This document shows, one piece after another, positions 1 through 8,851 of a stretch of 64,000 bases of DNA (its first letter is position 1; every line of letters begins with the position of its first letter). A program made the translations under genes and the position numbers. The DNA is from Sva-07 sp963698435. Lineage in GTDB: Bacteria > Actinomycetota > Acidimicrobiia > Acidimicrobiales > Ilumatobacteraceae. Where the stretch lies: NCBI GenBank assembly GCA_963698435.1, contig CAVOQV010000005.1:1-64000 (forward strand), given 5' to 3'. The notes under the pieces are model-generated. The model saw nothing but the letters and a program-made list of their open reading frames with translations. It made no database searches and had not been told where the DNA came from.

Positions 1-166
1 GTGGGACCTCTTGGCTCGCGGACGCCACCCAATAATCACGGCATTCGAGGGCGTTGCACCCGCTCGCAGCTGGGTGCGCTGGCTCACCGCTCCGAAGTGT
101 GGGACGGAATCTGGCGGGCGAACCGAGTTTCCGAACGCGTGCAGCACCTGTGGTGCATATGTGTAG
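1..166 (+). CDS. Possible C-terminal fragment of an unrecognised protein, cut by the window edge
   Basis: An open frame (codons from base 2) runs in from the left edge and stops at TAG 164-166, giving about 54 residues. It ends in a Cys-poor stretch followed by two Cys groups (PKCG, then CSTCG), which would suit a small zinc ribbon. I do not recognise the family. Another frame is also open here, so this may be chance. Bases 167-369 hold no convincing gene; they are simply the leader before the toxin gene. Confidence 0.3.
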   Translation, partial: WDLLARGRHPIITAFEGVAPARSWVRWLTAPKCGTESGGRTEFPNACSTCGAYV

Positions 167-369
167 GAGAGGCAGAGGAAGGCGGCTGTTCGGAAACGGT
201 GCCAGCGACGATGGACGTGCGCGAGGTCCAGGGTCGGCACAGCCAGACACGCGGGGAAGCTGGGCCGGCAACGTCGGCCATTCACGGCTGCATCGGAAGG
301 TGCCGGACGTCGCCGAGGAGCCGAACATCGCAGTTGCGCGATGATCGCATTCTTGCGATACTGAGTCTC

Positions 370-693
370 GTGGCCGACGTCGAACTCCACGACGAGATCG
401 TCGACTGGATGTCGAGCCTCGACGACGCTGACTGGAACCGCACCGTCGTCGCGATCGATCGACTCGCCGGCCTCGGTTCCACGGCACGAATGCCCTTCTC
501 CCGAGCGCTCGGCGATGGCCTGTTCGAGCTTCGCTTCTCGCTCGGGCCGACAGCACGACGGATCACCTATCGATTCACGACCGACAACCGGATCATCCTG
601 CTCACAACCTTCCGCAAGCAACGCAACAACGAACGAGCCGAAATCGCCCGGGCTCGCAAGATCGCCGACGAATGCGCTCGGCTCAACCCGTAG
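370..693 (+). CDS. HigB-like (Gp49/RelE superfamily) toxin
   Basis: A 107-residue protein from GTG 370. Family knowledge: HigB-type toxins are ribosome-dependent mRNA interferases neutralised by a HigA antitoxin encoded downstream. What is seen: an N-terminal helical part, a central LFELRFSL strand near residue 51, a RITYRF strand near 64-69, and a C-terminal LLTTFRKQ segment near 77-84 with basic residues typical of the RNase face. The frame stays open upstream to the window edge, but GTG 370 gives the usual length of about 100-110 residues. The antitoxin gene starts 10 bases after the stop, the toxin-first order of higBA. It lies inside the presumed integrated element. Confidence 0.8.
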   Translation: MADVELHDEIVDWMSSLDDADWNRTVVAIDRLAGLGSTARMPFSRALGDGLFELRFSLGPTARRITYRFTTDNRIILLTTFRKQRNNERAEIARARKIADECARLNP

Positions 694-703
694 GAGCACC
701 GAC

Positions 704-1024
704 ATGGCCAACTACTCCCGATGGGACGACATCAAGAAGCAGCGGCCCGGCCCCACCGACGAGGAACGGGCGGCCATCGAGCAGGACTTCGCGCTCGGTG
801 AGTTGATCTACGAACTTCGCACCAGCGCCGGGCTCAGCCAGCGCGAGCTCGCCGAGCGGATGGGTACCACGCAGTCCGTCATCTCACGGCTCGAGGAAGG
901 CGGAGGAGGCCGTCCGCGACTCGACACCCTCGCACGGGTCGCCACCGCCCTCGACCGGCACTTGGTCGTGTCCTTCCCCGACGAGGTCCCCAAGCGCCTC
1001 AAGAACGCCATCCAGGTCGCCTGA
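704..1024 (+). CDS. HigA-like antitoxin, XRE-family helix-turn-helix protein
   Basis: A 106-residue protein from ATG 704, with a GGAG Shine-Dalgarno sequence at 693-696. Residues about 44-63 form an XRE helix-turn-helix (LSQRELAERMGTTQSVISRL). The residues before it form a helical arm likely to contact the toxin. As in other HigA proteins it should bind HigB and repress the pair's own promoter. It is 10 bases downstream of the toxin gene, and 23 bases before the HNH-like gene, so all three may be one transcript. Confidence 0.82.
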   Translation: MANYSRWDDIKKQRPGPTDEERAAIEQDFALGELIYELRTSAGLSQRELAERMGTTQSVISRLEEGGGGRPRLDTLARVATALDRHLVVSFPDEVPKRLKNAIQVA

Positions 1025-1047
1025 GAAGCGAGCGATTCGGAGCAGGT

Positions 1048-1851
1048 GTGAGCGACGATACGAACGGCCACCGCTGCATCTTCTGCTGGTCGTACGGCGA
1101 AATGACACGCGAACACCCGATGTCCAAGCGCGTCCTCGACCTAGCCGGCTTCACACTCGACGACATCCACATCGAGATCGAGATTCCCCTCGATCAGCTC
1201 ACTCCGGAATACGTGGCCGAGCGATCCCACTCGATCGCCGACGAGTTCGTCACGTGCGTATGCGCAGACTGCAACAACGGATGGATGCAGAAGCTGGACC
1301 ACTCCTTCGCCGGGACCGTTCGGCGATGGGTCGCAAAGCCGTCCGATCGCCTCGGCAACATGGGTCTCGCCGTGATCCGGCGATACATGCTCAAGGTGCT
1401 CTGGGTGAAGGCCCTCGGCGAGATCTGGGGTGCGCCAGGGCTCATCAGCGATGGTGAGATCCAGTCGCCAGTGATCCTCAATCCGAAGGACGGGACTCGC
1501 ATCAAGGACAACGATCTCGGGGACATGTCGAAGGCCGTTTCCCTCGGCGCCGCCGCGGTTGACTCGAGCACGATCTTCACCACGGCGGTCTTCACACCAA
1601 CCATGCAAGGCCAACCAGCCACAGCTGGCATCAACCGCTTCTCCGCTGGCCTCGTCCTTGCACTACCGAAGCTCCAAGTCCAGTTTTGGGTCGTCGTCCG
1701 ATTCCCGTCGCAATGCAAGACGCACTGGCCCGACGGTCAAGTGGCATGGCTCACGCGGAACACCACGTACGGTCAACTTCCGCTGGGCTCGCTGCGCCCG
1801 AACATCGGCGCGGTCACACTCCAACCACCGGGTGACGAGCGGACGAAGTGA
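1048..1851 (+). CDS. HNH-like zinc protein of unknown role
   Basis: A 267-residue protein from GTG 1048, with GGAG at 1039-1042. It shows a split zinc motif: C10-x2-C13, R-E-H at 21-23, then a CVCADCNNGWM segment around residues 70-80 with C72-x2-C75. This pattern is seen in HNH-type nucleases, where the EH and Asn residues sit in the beta-beta-alpha metal fold. The remaining ~190 residues are not recognised. A nuclease or defence role is inference only. It is the last gene before the tRNA-Gly fragment and probably cargo of the integrated element. Another possibility is a zinc-knuckle protein without nuclease activity. Confidence 0.6.
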   Translation: MSDDTNGHRCIFCWSYGEMTREHPMSKRVLDLAGFTLDDIHIEIEIPLDQLTPEYVAERSHSIADEFVTCVCADCNNGWMQKLDHSFAGTVRRWVAKPSDRLGNMGLAVIRRYMLKVLWVKALGEIWGAPGLISDGEIQSPVILNPKDGTRIKDNDLGDMSKAVSLGAAAVDSSTIFTTAVFTPTMQGQPATAGINRFSAGLVLALPKLQVQFWVVVRFPSQCKTHWPDGQVAWLTRNTTYGQLPLGSLRPNIGAVTLQPPGDERTK

Positions 1852-2025
1852 GACGTTCTGCCGGCTACTGACAGCTCGTGCCTACAGCGTGCCTAGAACA
1901 GCCGACACCAGCCGGACACAGCGGACGAGACGGGATAATCTGGACGGTGACACATCCGACATACCGCCAGCTCAGCGCACGTTTCGGCAGGTCACGGCGC
2001 CGTCCGCCGAATCAGCTCGGACCTA

Positions 2026-2069
<44 letters not shown>

Positions 2070-2075
2070 CGCGAA

Positions 2076-2109
2076 CGCCCTGGTCAGGATTCATCTCCCG
2101 ACCAGGGCG
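2076..2109 (+). terminator. Hairpin after the tRNA-Gly fragment
   Basis: A perfect 10-bp stem (CGCCCTGGTC / GACCAGGGCG) with a 14-base loop starts 6 bases after the CCA. It is probably the native terminator of the tRNA gene, left on the chromosomal side of the junction. There is no U tract after it, so termination strength is uncertain. Nothing else is seen between 2110 and the SDR stop at 2177. Confidence 0.55.
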
Positions 2110-2176
2110 AGCGTCACGGCGGGGGCCGAGAGCACACCCATGACACATTCCCGACCCTCGGGCCGAGCTGGGCTAC

Positions 2177-3154
2177 CTACGTGTTCGCCGTCGTGGCGTT
2201 GGCGGTGTCACTGACCAGGTTCCAGAGCCGCTGACGCCGTTCCGCGGTGTCGGTCTTCTTCGTCGTCGGCAGCCTGTGGAGAGGGCGCGGAGCACGGTCG
2301 AGCCAGAAGCGGCCGTTCGATGCGAGCGCCGTGTCGTCGACGGCGAGCCAGATGAGGGTGTCTGCGCCCTGTTCGGGGGTCCGCAGGAACGGGCCCATCA
2401 CCTTCGCAAAGGTCGGGAGCCCGGCGTCGACGCCGGGTGTGTCGGCCCAGCCGGGGTGCAGCGCGTGGAAGCTGATGCCTCGATCCCCGTAGCGTTCGGC
2501 CCACATCTCATTGAGGGTGACCTGGGCACGCTTGGCCCGCGCGTACTGCGCGATGCCGTTGTAGTGCTCGGGGGCCATTTCGAGCCCGGACACCGTCAGC
2601 CCGGTGGCGTACATCCCGCCCGATGACATCGTGAGCACGCGTGCCGGTGCGGACGCAGCAAGCCGATCGTGCAGGAGGCTCGTGAGGAGGAACGGGCCGA
2701 CGACCTGGCTTGCGACGGTGGCCTCGGTGCCGTCGGGAGCAACGCAGCGCTCGGGGTTGAGCGCACCCGCGTTGTGGATCAGGACGTCGAGCCGGTCGTG
2801 GTCGGCGAGTACCCGTTCGGCAAGATGGCGGACCTGGTCGAGGTCACCCATGTCGGCGGAGACCTGAGTGATCAACGGGTTGCCGGTGGTAGCCATCAAC
2901 TCGGTGACTGCCCTCTCGTTGCGCTCGACGGTGCGGCCCACGACGACGAGCGTTGCGCCGCAGCGGGCGAGCTGTTCGGCGGCCGCGTAGCCGACCCCTG
3001 ATGTGGCGCCGGTGATGACGATGACCCGGCCGGTGAGGTCGTCGTCGAGGGACGTCCAGCCGGCCAGCCGGCGGCGTGCCTCGTAGCCCACGCGGGTGAA
3101 GCTCGTGAAGATCGGCGCCTCGATGAGCGCGTCGGCGATCCCGCTCAGGTTCAT
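2177..3154 (-). CDS. Short-chain dehydrogenase/reductase
   Basis: A 325-residue NAD(P)-dependent oxidoreductase, starting at ATG 3154 and overlapping the upstream SRPBCC gene by 4 bases. The Rossmann motif TGATSGVG lies at residues 48-55, the structural IHNAG motif follows in the middle, and the catalytic Tyr-x3-Lys reads YARAK. An N-terminal extension of about 40 residues precedes the nucleotide fold, as in retinol-dehydrogenase-like SDRs (the SDR family related to protochlorophyllide reductase and WWOX). The substrate is unknown; a lipid, steroid or long-chain alcohol is plausible. Confidence 0.88.
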   Translation of the reverse strand: MNLSGIADALIEAPIFTSFTRVGYEARRRLAGWTSLDDDLTGRVIVITGATSGVGYAAAEQLARCGATLVVVGRTVERNERAVTELMATTGNPLITQVSADMGDLDQVRHLAERVLADHDRLDVLIHNAGALNPERCVAPDGTEATVASQVVGPFLLTSLLHDRLAASAPARVLTMSSGGMYATGLTVSGLEMAPEHYNGIAQYARAKRAQVTLNEMWAERYGDRGISFHALHPGWADTPGVDAGLPTFAKVMGPFLRTPEQGADTLIWLAVDDTALASNGRFWLDRAPRPLHRLPTTKKTDTAERRQRLWNLVSDTANATTANT

Positions 3155-3618
3155 TCGTTCACGCGTTCGCCGGCGAGTGCCTCGACGAGCCCGGCGGCGG
3201 CGCGGTCGCCGACCTGATTGAACGTCAGCCCGAGCAGCGGGTCGGACAGGCCGAGGAGGCCTTTCAGCTTCAGCTCCGCGTCGTACGTGACGATCGAGCC
3301 GTTGCCGTCGGCCTCGACGGTGATCGTGTCCTTCGAGGTCATCAACGCGTTCTGGGCGAAGGCCGTCATCGTGGTCGACGCGTTGTCGAATGCAATCGTG
3401 TCGTACCGCAGGGTCATCGTCCAGCCGGGCAACTTCACGGCGACATCGAACGCGGCGCCCGGGCCGGCACCGCCGCCCTCGACCTGCTCGACCCGGTCGA
3501 CCCCGGGATCCCACTCGGCGAAGTTCGTGAGGTCGGCCATGTAGGCGAACGCCTCGGCGGGTGACATCGGGGTGCGGACATGAACGACGTAGCGGGCCAC
3601 GGTGAATGGAGCAATCAT
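3151..3618 (-). CDS. SRPBCC-family (polyketide cyclase/dehydrase-like) ligand-binding protein
   Basis: A 155-residue protein with the START-like pattern. An opening strand (RYVVHVRTPMSPAEAF) is followed by the helix and strand region typical of polyketide_cyc2 proteins (ADLTNFAEWDPGV), and a long C-terminal helix closes the cavity. Such proteins bind hydrophobic ligands; catalysis is not established. The ATGA overlap with the downstream SDR gene suggests the two are made together and act on related substrates. Confidence 0.8.
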   Translation of the reverse strand: MIAPFTVARYVVHVRTPMSPAEAFAYMADLTNFAEWDPGVDRVEQVEGGGAGPGAAFDVAVKLPGWTMTLRYDTIAFDNASTTMTAFAQNALMTSKDTITVEADGNGSIVTYDAELKLKGLLGLSDPLLGLTFNQVGDRAAAGLVEALAGERVNE

Positions 3619-3654
3619 TCGACCCGCGGTATTCCGGCCGTGGCACGTCGTCGG

Positions 3655-4332
3655 TCACACCCCGGCGACCGCCCGTGACAGCGTGGCTCGTCCGTGTCGG
3701 CGCGCGTCGGTGAGGACCGGCCAGCCCACCAGCCCGAGCCGCGGGACGCGGCGCTGGGAGATCACGTCGAATCCTGATCGAGCAAGCAGCTCGCGCATCC
3801 CATGGGGTGGAAGTGCCCGAATGGTGCTTCCACCGGCACCGGTCGCCCACCTGAGCAGTCGATCACCGGCGCCCGTCATGGTGGCGATCGAGGCGATGAG
3901 CAGTCGGCCACCGGGTTTCAGCACCCGGGCGAGTTCGGCCAGTGCCCTCGCCTGGTCTGGGTACCAGTGGAACGATTCGGTGCACACCACGAGGTCCACC
4001 GACGACGCTGCGAATGGCAGTTGCAGGGCATCAGCCCGCACGAGGGGTTGGGCCTCACCGCCGACTCCCCGAAGCCGACCAGCCGCCTCGGTGAGCATTC
4101 CATCGGAGACGTCGACGGCGACGATGATGGCGTCGGAGAATCTTCGTATCAGCCGCTGTGTCAGCTGACCGGTGCCACACCCCAGGTCGACCACCGTCGA
4201 CGGCTCGAGACCTTCGATTCGCGCCAGCACCGCATCGTGGATCGGACGGTACGTGAGCAACTGGGGGCCGGGCCGGTCGTAGATGCCGGACCAGCGATCG
4301 AACAACGTCGTTGACGGGCTCGTCGGGACCAT
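3655..4332 (-). CDS. Class I SAM-dependent methyltransferase
   Basis: A 225-residue protein with motif I VDLGCGTGQ at about residues 48-56, an acidic residue ending strand 2 (VAVDVSDGML), and the Methyltransf_11 pattern (DLVVCTESFHWYPD, then LKPGGRLLI). The N-terminal FDRWSGIYD is usual in this group. The substrate cannot be read from the sequence. It sits 36 bases upstream of the SRPBCC gene on the same strand and may be the first gene of that operon. Confidence 0.85.
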   Translation of the reverse strand: MVPTSPSTTLFDRWSGIYDRPGPQLLTYRPIHDAVLARIEGLEPSTVVDLGCGTGQLTQRLIRRFSDAIIVAVDVSDGMLTEAAGRLRGVGGEAQPLVRADALQLPFAASSVDLVVCTESFHWYPDQARALAELARVLKPGGRLLIASIATMTGAGDRLLRWATGAGGSTIRALPPHGMRELLARSGFDVISQRRVPRLGLVGWPVLTDARRHGRATLSRAVAGV

Positions 4333-4418
4333 GTCCCAAGACTGTCACCTCGTCGGGTCGTGGGCCACGGGTGTTGGCCGACACCGACGGTGAGCGCACC
4401 GCGGCGGCGGTCTCGTTG

Positions 4419-4817
4419 TCAGCGACGGACGTACGGTCCGTTCGGGAGGAGTTCGGCGACGGTCGATTCGCTGATCGGAGCGTCCGCTCTGGCCGAGCTC
4501 ACGTAGATCGGCATCGCAGGGCCACCGAGTTCGAGTGCGACCTGGAGGCAAGCACCGCACGGCCACGTGAGGTCGTCGCCGGTCCGAGGCGCGACGAGGG
4601 CCAGCGCAAGCGGTCGGGCACCGAGCGCGACAGTCGAGAAGAGAGCGACACGTTCGGCGCACATCGCCAAGCCGAGGGAGACGTTCTCGACGATCACGCC
4701 GGGGACGATGTTGCCGGAGGCGGTCTGCACGGCGGCTCCTGCTCGGAACTTGGAGTAGGGGACGTGAGCATTCGATCGACAGTCCCGGGCAGCGGTCACG
4801 AGCGCGGTCGGCATCAT
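4419..4817 (-). CDS. cdd: Cytidine deaminase
   Basis: A 132-residue enzyme, the usual size of homotetrameric cytidine deaminases, that hydrolyses (deoxy)cytidine to (deoxy)uridine in pyrimidine salvage. Zinc ligands and catalytic residues are visible: CAE (C53, E55) and PCGAC (C87, C90). The substrate-contact region VPYSKFRAGAAV is near residues 19-30, and the VENVS segment is conserved. Starts at 4817 and 4814 (two tandem ATGs) are equally possible; a longer upstream extension does not match the family. Confidence 0.9.
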   Translation of the reverse strand: MMPTALVTAARDCRSNAHVPYSKFRAGAAVQTASGNIVPGVIVENVSLGLAMCAERVALFSTVALGARPLALALVAPRTGDDLTWPCGACLQVALELGGPAMPIYVSSARADAPISESTVAELLPNGPYVRR

Positions 4818-4919
4818 GGTCGGCAACCTACCGAAGGAACCGGCTCGGAGGTCCTGTGGCTCGACACCGACGGTGTCCCGAACGTGACGCCGCACCACAG
4901 CGTCACGCCGTCGCCGGAC

Positions 4920-6011
4920 TCAGTCGAACGCGATGACGCTGCGGGCGACGTTGCCGGTCTTCATGTCGGCAAAGCCGTCGTTGATCTCGTCGAGGGAGAT
5001 CGTCTTGGACACCATCTCGTCGAGATGAAGTCGGCCGTCGAGGTACATGTCGACGAAGCGAGGCATGTCGGTGCGGAACTGGTTCGAGCCCATGTTCGAG
5101 CCCGTCAGGGTCTTCTCGTAGAGCAGCTCGGGGCCGTGGATCTCGATCTTCGTGCCGACCGGGATCATGCCGATCACGGTCGCCTGTCCCCCGTTGCGGA
5201 GCATCTCGTACGCCTGCTCGGCGGTCTGCTTCAGGCCGACCGCCTCGAACGAATGGTGCACTCCCCCACCGGTGATTTCCTTGACCGCAGCAACCGCATC
5301 ATCGCTGGACGCGTTGACGACGTGGGTGGCACCCATCTGCTGGGCGAGTTCGAGCTTCGACTCGGCCATGTCGATGGCGATGATCTTGTTCGCCCCCGCG
5401 ATGCGTGCCCCCTGGACGGCCGACAGTCCGATCCCGCCGCAGCCGATCACGGCGACGGTCTCTCCGGGAGCGACACGCGCGGTGCGGAACACCGCACCGA
5501 GACCGGTCGTGACGCCACAGCCGATCAGCGCAGCTCGGTCGAGCGGCATGTCGCGGTCGATCTTCACCAGCGCCTGTTCGTGGACCAGCATCTGTTCGGC
5601 GAACGACGACAGGTGCAGGTACTGATTGACGGTCTCGCCGCCTGCCCGACTGAGACGAGGTGCCTCACCCGGCTGGCGCACCAGTTCGGTCCCCTTGTTC
5701 TCGCACAACGACAGATGGCCGTCGGTGCACTGCGAACAATGGCCGCAGAACGCCGACAGGCACGTGATGACGTGATCACCCGGTTGGACATAGTGCACCA
5801 TCGAGCCGACCGCTTCGACGACTCCCGCTGACTCGTGACCGAGAACCGCCGGACACGGGAACGGGTACTTGCCCTCCATGAAATGGAGGTCGCTGTGGCA
5901 GAGCCCGGCAGCCGCCGTGCGGATCAGTACCTCCCTCGGACCCGGCTCACCGATGTCGATCTCCTCGATGTCGAGCTGACCCGGGATCGAGTTGAGCACC
6001 GCTGCTTTCAT
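4920..6011 (-). CDS. Zinc-dependent alcohol dehydrogenase (MDR superfamily)
   Basis: A 363-residue medium-chain dehydrogenase. Catalytic zinc ligands: C38 (GLCHSD) and H59-E60 (LGHES). Structural zinc Cys residues: C89, C92, C95 and C103. The NAD-binding Rossmann fold has GCGGIGLSAVQ. The overall pattern matches class III-like and F420/mycothiol-era actinobacterial alcohol dehydrogenases that use NAD+. I chose the ATG at 6011 because MKAAVL is the family N terminus; a GTG lies two codons upstream. Substrate unknown. Confidence 0.9.
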   Translation of the reverse strand: MKAAVLNSIPGQLDIEEIDIGEPGPREVLIRTAAAGLCHSDLHFMEGKYPFPCPAVLGHESAGVVEAVGSMVHYVQPGDHVITCLSAFCGHCSQCTDGHLSLCENKGTELVRQPGEAPRLSRAGGETVNQYLHLSSFAEQMLVHEQALVKIDRDMPLDRAALIGCGVTTGLGAVFRTARVAPGETVAVIGCGGIGLSAVQGARIAGANKIIAIDMAESKLELAQQMGATHVVNASSDDAVAAVKEITGGGVHHSFEAVGLKQTAEQAYEMLRNGGQATVIGMIPVGTKIEIHGPELLYEKTLTGSNMGSNQFRTDMPRFVDMYLDGRLHLDEMVSKTISLDEINDGFADMKTGNVARSVIAFD

Positions 6012-6162
6012 GACCACTCCCCTGCGTCGTCGTGTGATTCATCGCGAACGTAGCGGGTGGGGTCGACCGACACGGGGTGGAGGTCCGGTCGTTGGGCCCT
6101 GGATGCTCCGATCGACGTCGATCATCATGAGGTGGCGTGGACGAGCATCTGGAGGTGCCCGA

Positions 6163-7044
6163 ATGGGTCTGGTGACGAACAAGTCCACGCTGATCGCGCT
6201 CGGTTCGGCGGTGGCCGGCGCTGCGCTCGCTCACCGATGGTTCGAGCGAGGACCGTCGAGCTTCCGAGCACAGTTCCGCCGGCGCGCTCGGCAGGAACTC
6301 GCTGCTCGGGACCCGGTCGAGGTGGTCACCGACGACGATCTGGCCCATCTCCCCGACCCCGTCGCCACGTTCCTCCGAGCGACGGGCGCCGTCGGGAGCC
6401 CTCGGATCAGCAACTTCCACACGACCGTCAGCGGGCGCATCCGCGGCGGATCCGATCAGCCGTGGATGCCCTTCGCCGGTGAACAGGCCAACCGCTACGG
6501 GTCGGCGCCGTCACGCTTGTTCCACATCGTTGCATCGATGCGTGGTCTCCCGACCGACGTGTACCACGAGTTCACGGGAACTGACGCAACCATGCGGGTC
6601 AAGGTGCTGTCGGTCGTCCCGATCGTGAACGCCAGCGGCCCCGAGATGACGCGGTCGGAGACGGTGACGATCTTCAACGACATGTGTGTGCTCGCTCCCG
6701 CAGCCCTGATCGAGGCTTCGATCGATTGGGACACCCTCGACGACCGAACGGTGCGAGGAACGTTCACGAGACTCGGCGAGACGGTCGCAGCGACGCTCGT
6801 GTTCGGCGACGACGGACTGCTGGTCGACTTCGTCTCCGACGACCGTTACCGCTCGACGAGCGATGGATCGACATTCGAACGGCAACGCTGGTCGACGCCG
6901 CTGAGCGACTACCGACCGATGGACGGTCGGCTGGTCTGCACGCACGGCGAGGGACGCTGGCATCCCCGTCCGCCCGAATCGGACTTCGCCTACCTCGAGT
7001 TCGAGCTCGAGAACATCCGCTACAACGTCACGTCACCAACCTGA
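6163..7044 (+). CDS. DUF6544-like conserved hypothetical protein
   Basis: A 293-residue protein from ATG 6163, with a good GGAGG ribosome site at 6151-6155. Residues about 5-23 form a hydrophobic, Ala-rich segment that may be a membrane anchor or uncleaved signal. The body shows the DUF6544-type sequence (LPDPVATFLRATGAVG, WMPFAGEQANRY, then a C-terminal FAYLEFELENIRYNV). No catalytic motif is clear and no function is established. It is transcribed divergently from the alcohol dehydrogenase, 151 bases away. Confidence 0.7.
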   Translation: MGLVTNKSTLIALGSAVAGAALAHRWFERGPSSFRAQFRRRARQELAARDPVEVVTDDDLAHLPDPVATFLRATGAVGSPRISNFHTTVSGRIRGGSDQPWMPFAGEQANRYGSAPSRLFHIVASMRGLPTDVYHEFTGTDATMRVKVLSVVPIVNASGPEMTRSETVTIFNDMCVLAPAALIEASIDWDTLDDRTVRGTFTRLGETVAATLVFGDDGLLVDFVSDDRYRSTSDGSTFERQRWSTPLSDYRPMDGRLVCTHGEGRWHPRPPESDFAYLEFELENIRYNVTSPT

Positions 7045-7136
7045 TGCACCGGCGATCGAACGCGGCGGGTCGGTTGGTCCGCTCTCACGTTCCGATCTCG
7101 GCAACGGTGTGACACCCCTTCTCTACGGTTGTCGGC

Positions 7137-8235
7137 ATGGAGATCGCAGCAGTCGTCGAGCGGGTCGAGGCCATCGCGGCGGTGCGTGCGAATCCGTCGG
7201 CGTCGGTGGTGACGATCTCGTCGGGGCTGGTGGCGGTGCGTGAAGCACAGGCGTGGCTGGATGCTCAGCATGCGGGCCTGGTCGCTCAGTTGCGGCAGGT
7301 GGATTCGTTTCCGGAGAAGACCATCGCCGATGCCGCCAAGTCCTCACTCGGTCGGGCGTCGAAGACGACGGAACGCTCCGCGACGCTCGCTGCGACACCT
7401 GACTTGGCGGAGGCATTGGATGACGGGGCGATCACCGGCGACCATGTCGACGCGGTCACCCGAGCGTCGCATCGACTCGACGAGGCCCAGCGTGCCGAGT
7501 TCATCGGACGCGCCGACGCGCTCGCCGCGGTCGCGAAGGCCGGCACCGTCGACGAGTTCGCCCGCCGCTTGGACCTCGAAGCCAAACGGCTGCAAGAAGA
7601 CGACGGCATGGACCGTCTGGAACGCCAGCGTCGCAACGCGCGAATGTCCAGCAGACCCCATCGAGAAACAGCGCTACCTACACGCCCAGGCGATCGCCAC
7701 CCTGCTGCTCGACCGTGCTGCGACGTCCTCACCGACTGCCAAACCCGAGTTCGTCGTGGTCGTCGACGCCGACGCCACCGGACAGGCCGGCCCAGTCGCC
7801 GAGTTCTCGATCCCCGTCGAGATCCCCGCCCGAGTGTTGGCCGCACTCGCCGGCAACGCCGACAACCACACCATCGTCGTCCGCAACGGCGTCGTGCTCC
7901 ACGCACCCGGCGAACTCGACCTCGGACGCACCACCCGACTCGCCAACCGAGCCCAACGCCGAGCACTCCGCGGCCTCTACAACTGCTGCGCCATCCCGGG
8001 CTGCACCGTCGCCTACGACCGCTGCAAACTCCACCACATCATCTGGTGGCGCAACAACGGAACCACCGATCTCGACAACCTCCTGCCCGTCTGCAGCGTC
8101 CACCACACCAAGATCCACCACGACAACTGGACCATCGAACTCGGACCCCACCGAGAACTCACCCTCCGACTCCCCGACGGCACCATCCACACCACCGGAC
8201 CACCCAACCGATCGCGCCGACGAGCCGCCGCCTGA
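7137..8235 (+). pseudogene. DUF222-HNH endonuclease gene with internal deletion and frame change
   Basis: The first part (7137 to about 7645) encodes a DUF222 domain ending at RLERQRRNAR. The second part, in another frame (about 7645 to 8235), resumes at ADPIEKQRYL and encodes the HNH nuclease domain with CCAIPGC, KLHHI, DNLLPVCSVHHTKIH. In intact members of this actinobacterial family (13E12-like), about 40-50 residues separate those two landmarks. Here they are adjacent and out of frame, so a deletion of a non-multiple of three bases is the simplest explanation. The HNH half keeps its Cys and His ligands and could only be made from a separate start. Confidence 0.75.
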
Positions 8236-8375
8236 CCCACACCGTCAGGCACCTCGAGACACCGGCGACCACACAGCAACGAGTGCCCGGTCAGCGCCCC
8301 GTCGGGGCTGATCGACCCCGAATCGCGCAGCCCCGGCTCGGACTCGCTGCTGCATCGCCACGCGTTCGGTCGTGA

Positions 8376-8771
8376 TCAGCTCTGGGCGTCGAGAGCTGCC
8401 ACGTCGCGCACCGAGGCCGTCAGCCGGTACGACGCGTCGAGCAGTTCGGCGACCTCGGCCCAGTCCGTGCCCTCATCGAGGTCGAGACCGATCCAGCCGG
8501 ACGGCCCGAGATACGCCGGCACATAGGTCCGGTCGTCCTCCAGGAGTGCACGACGATCACTCTCGTCGGGCTGCACCACGATCGAGTGGGCATGCTCGAT
8601 CCACTCCCCATCGACCCTGAGCGAGCCGCCGTAGTAGGCGAAGACCTTCTTCGTGAAGAACGCCGGGCGGCCGTGCGACACCTTCTCGCCCGTGTTGGGG
8701 AGTTCAGCGGCCAGGTGCCGAACTCGCTCGAGGATCGCATCGTCGTCGTCGAACATCGGAGGGTGCGCCAC
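8376..8771 (-). CDS. MmcQ/YjbR-family DNA-binding-like protein
   Basis: A 131-residue protein with the family pattern MFDDDDAILERVRHLAAELP, then EKVSHGRPAFFTKKVFAYYGG, and a C-terminal WIGLDLD and ELLDASYR. The GTG at 8771 gives the common N terminus M-A-H-P-P-M-F; the ATG at 8756 is an alternative. Members fold like small DNA-binding proteins (CyaY-like), but the biological role is not known. It is divergent from the K+ channel gene, with 80 bases between starts. Confidence 0.85.
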   Translation of the reverse strand: MAHPPMFDDDDAILERVRHLAAELPNTGEKVSHGRPAFFTKKVFAYYGGSLRVDGEWIEHAHSIVVQPDESDRRALLEDDRTYVPAYLGPSGWIGLDLDEGTDWAEVAELLDASYRLTASVRDVAALDAQS

Positions 8772-8851
8772 CGCTCGATCGTATGCGAGCCGGGCCAGCG
8801 ACCTGAACGGGGGTCGTTGCGCCAAGCCAGCGGGACGGCGATCATGGCGCG

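Noticed and set aside
3155..3850. A long minus-strand open frame extending the SDR gene upstream.
   Set aside because: It is the shadow of the SRPBCC gene in another frame; the SDR starts at 3154.
4311..5831. A 506-codon plus-strand open frame over the cytidine deaminase and alcohol dehydrogenase.
   Set aside because: It has low-complexity, Arg/Asp/His-rich composition typical of antisense frames in GC-rich DNA, and the minus-strand genes are well-conserved enzymes.
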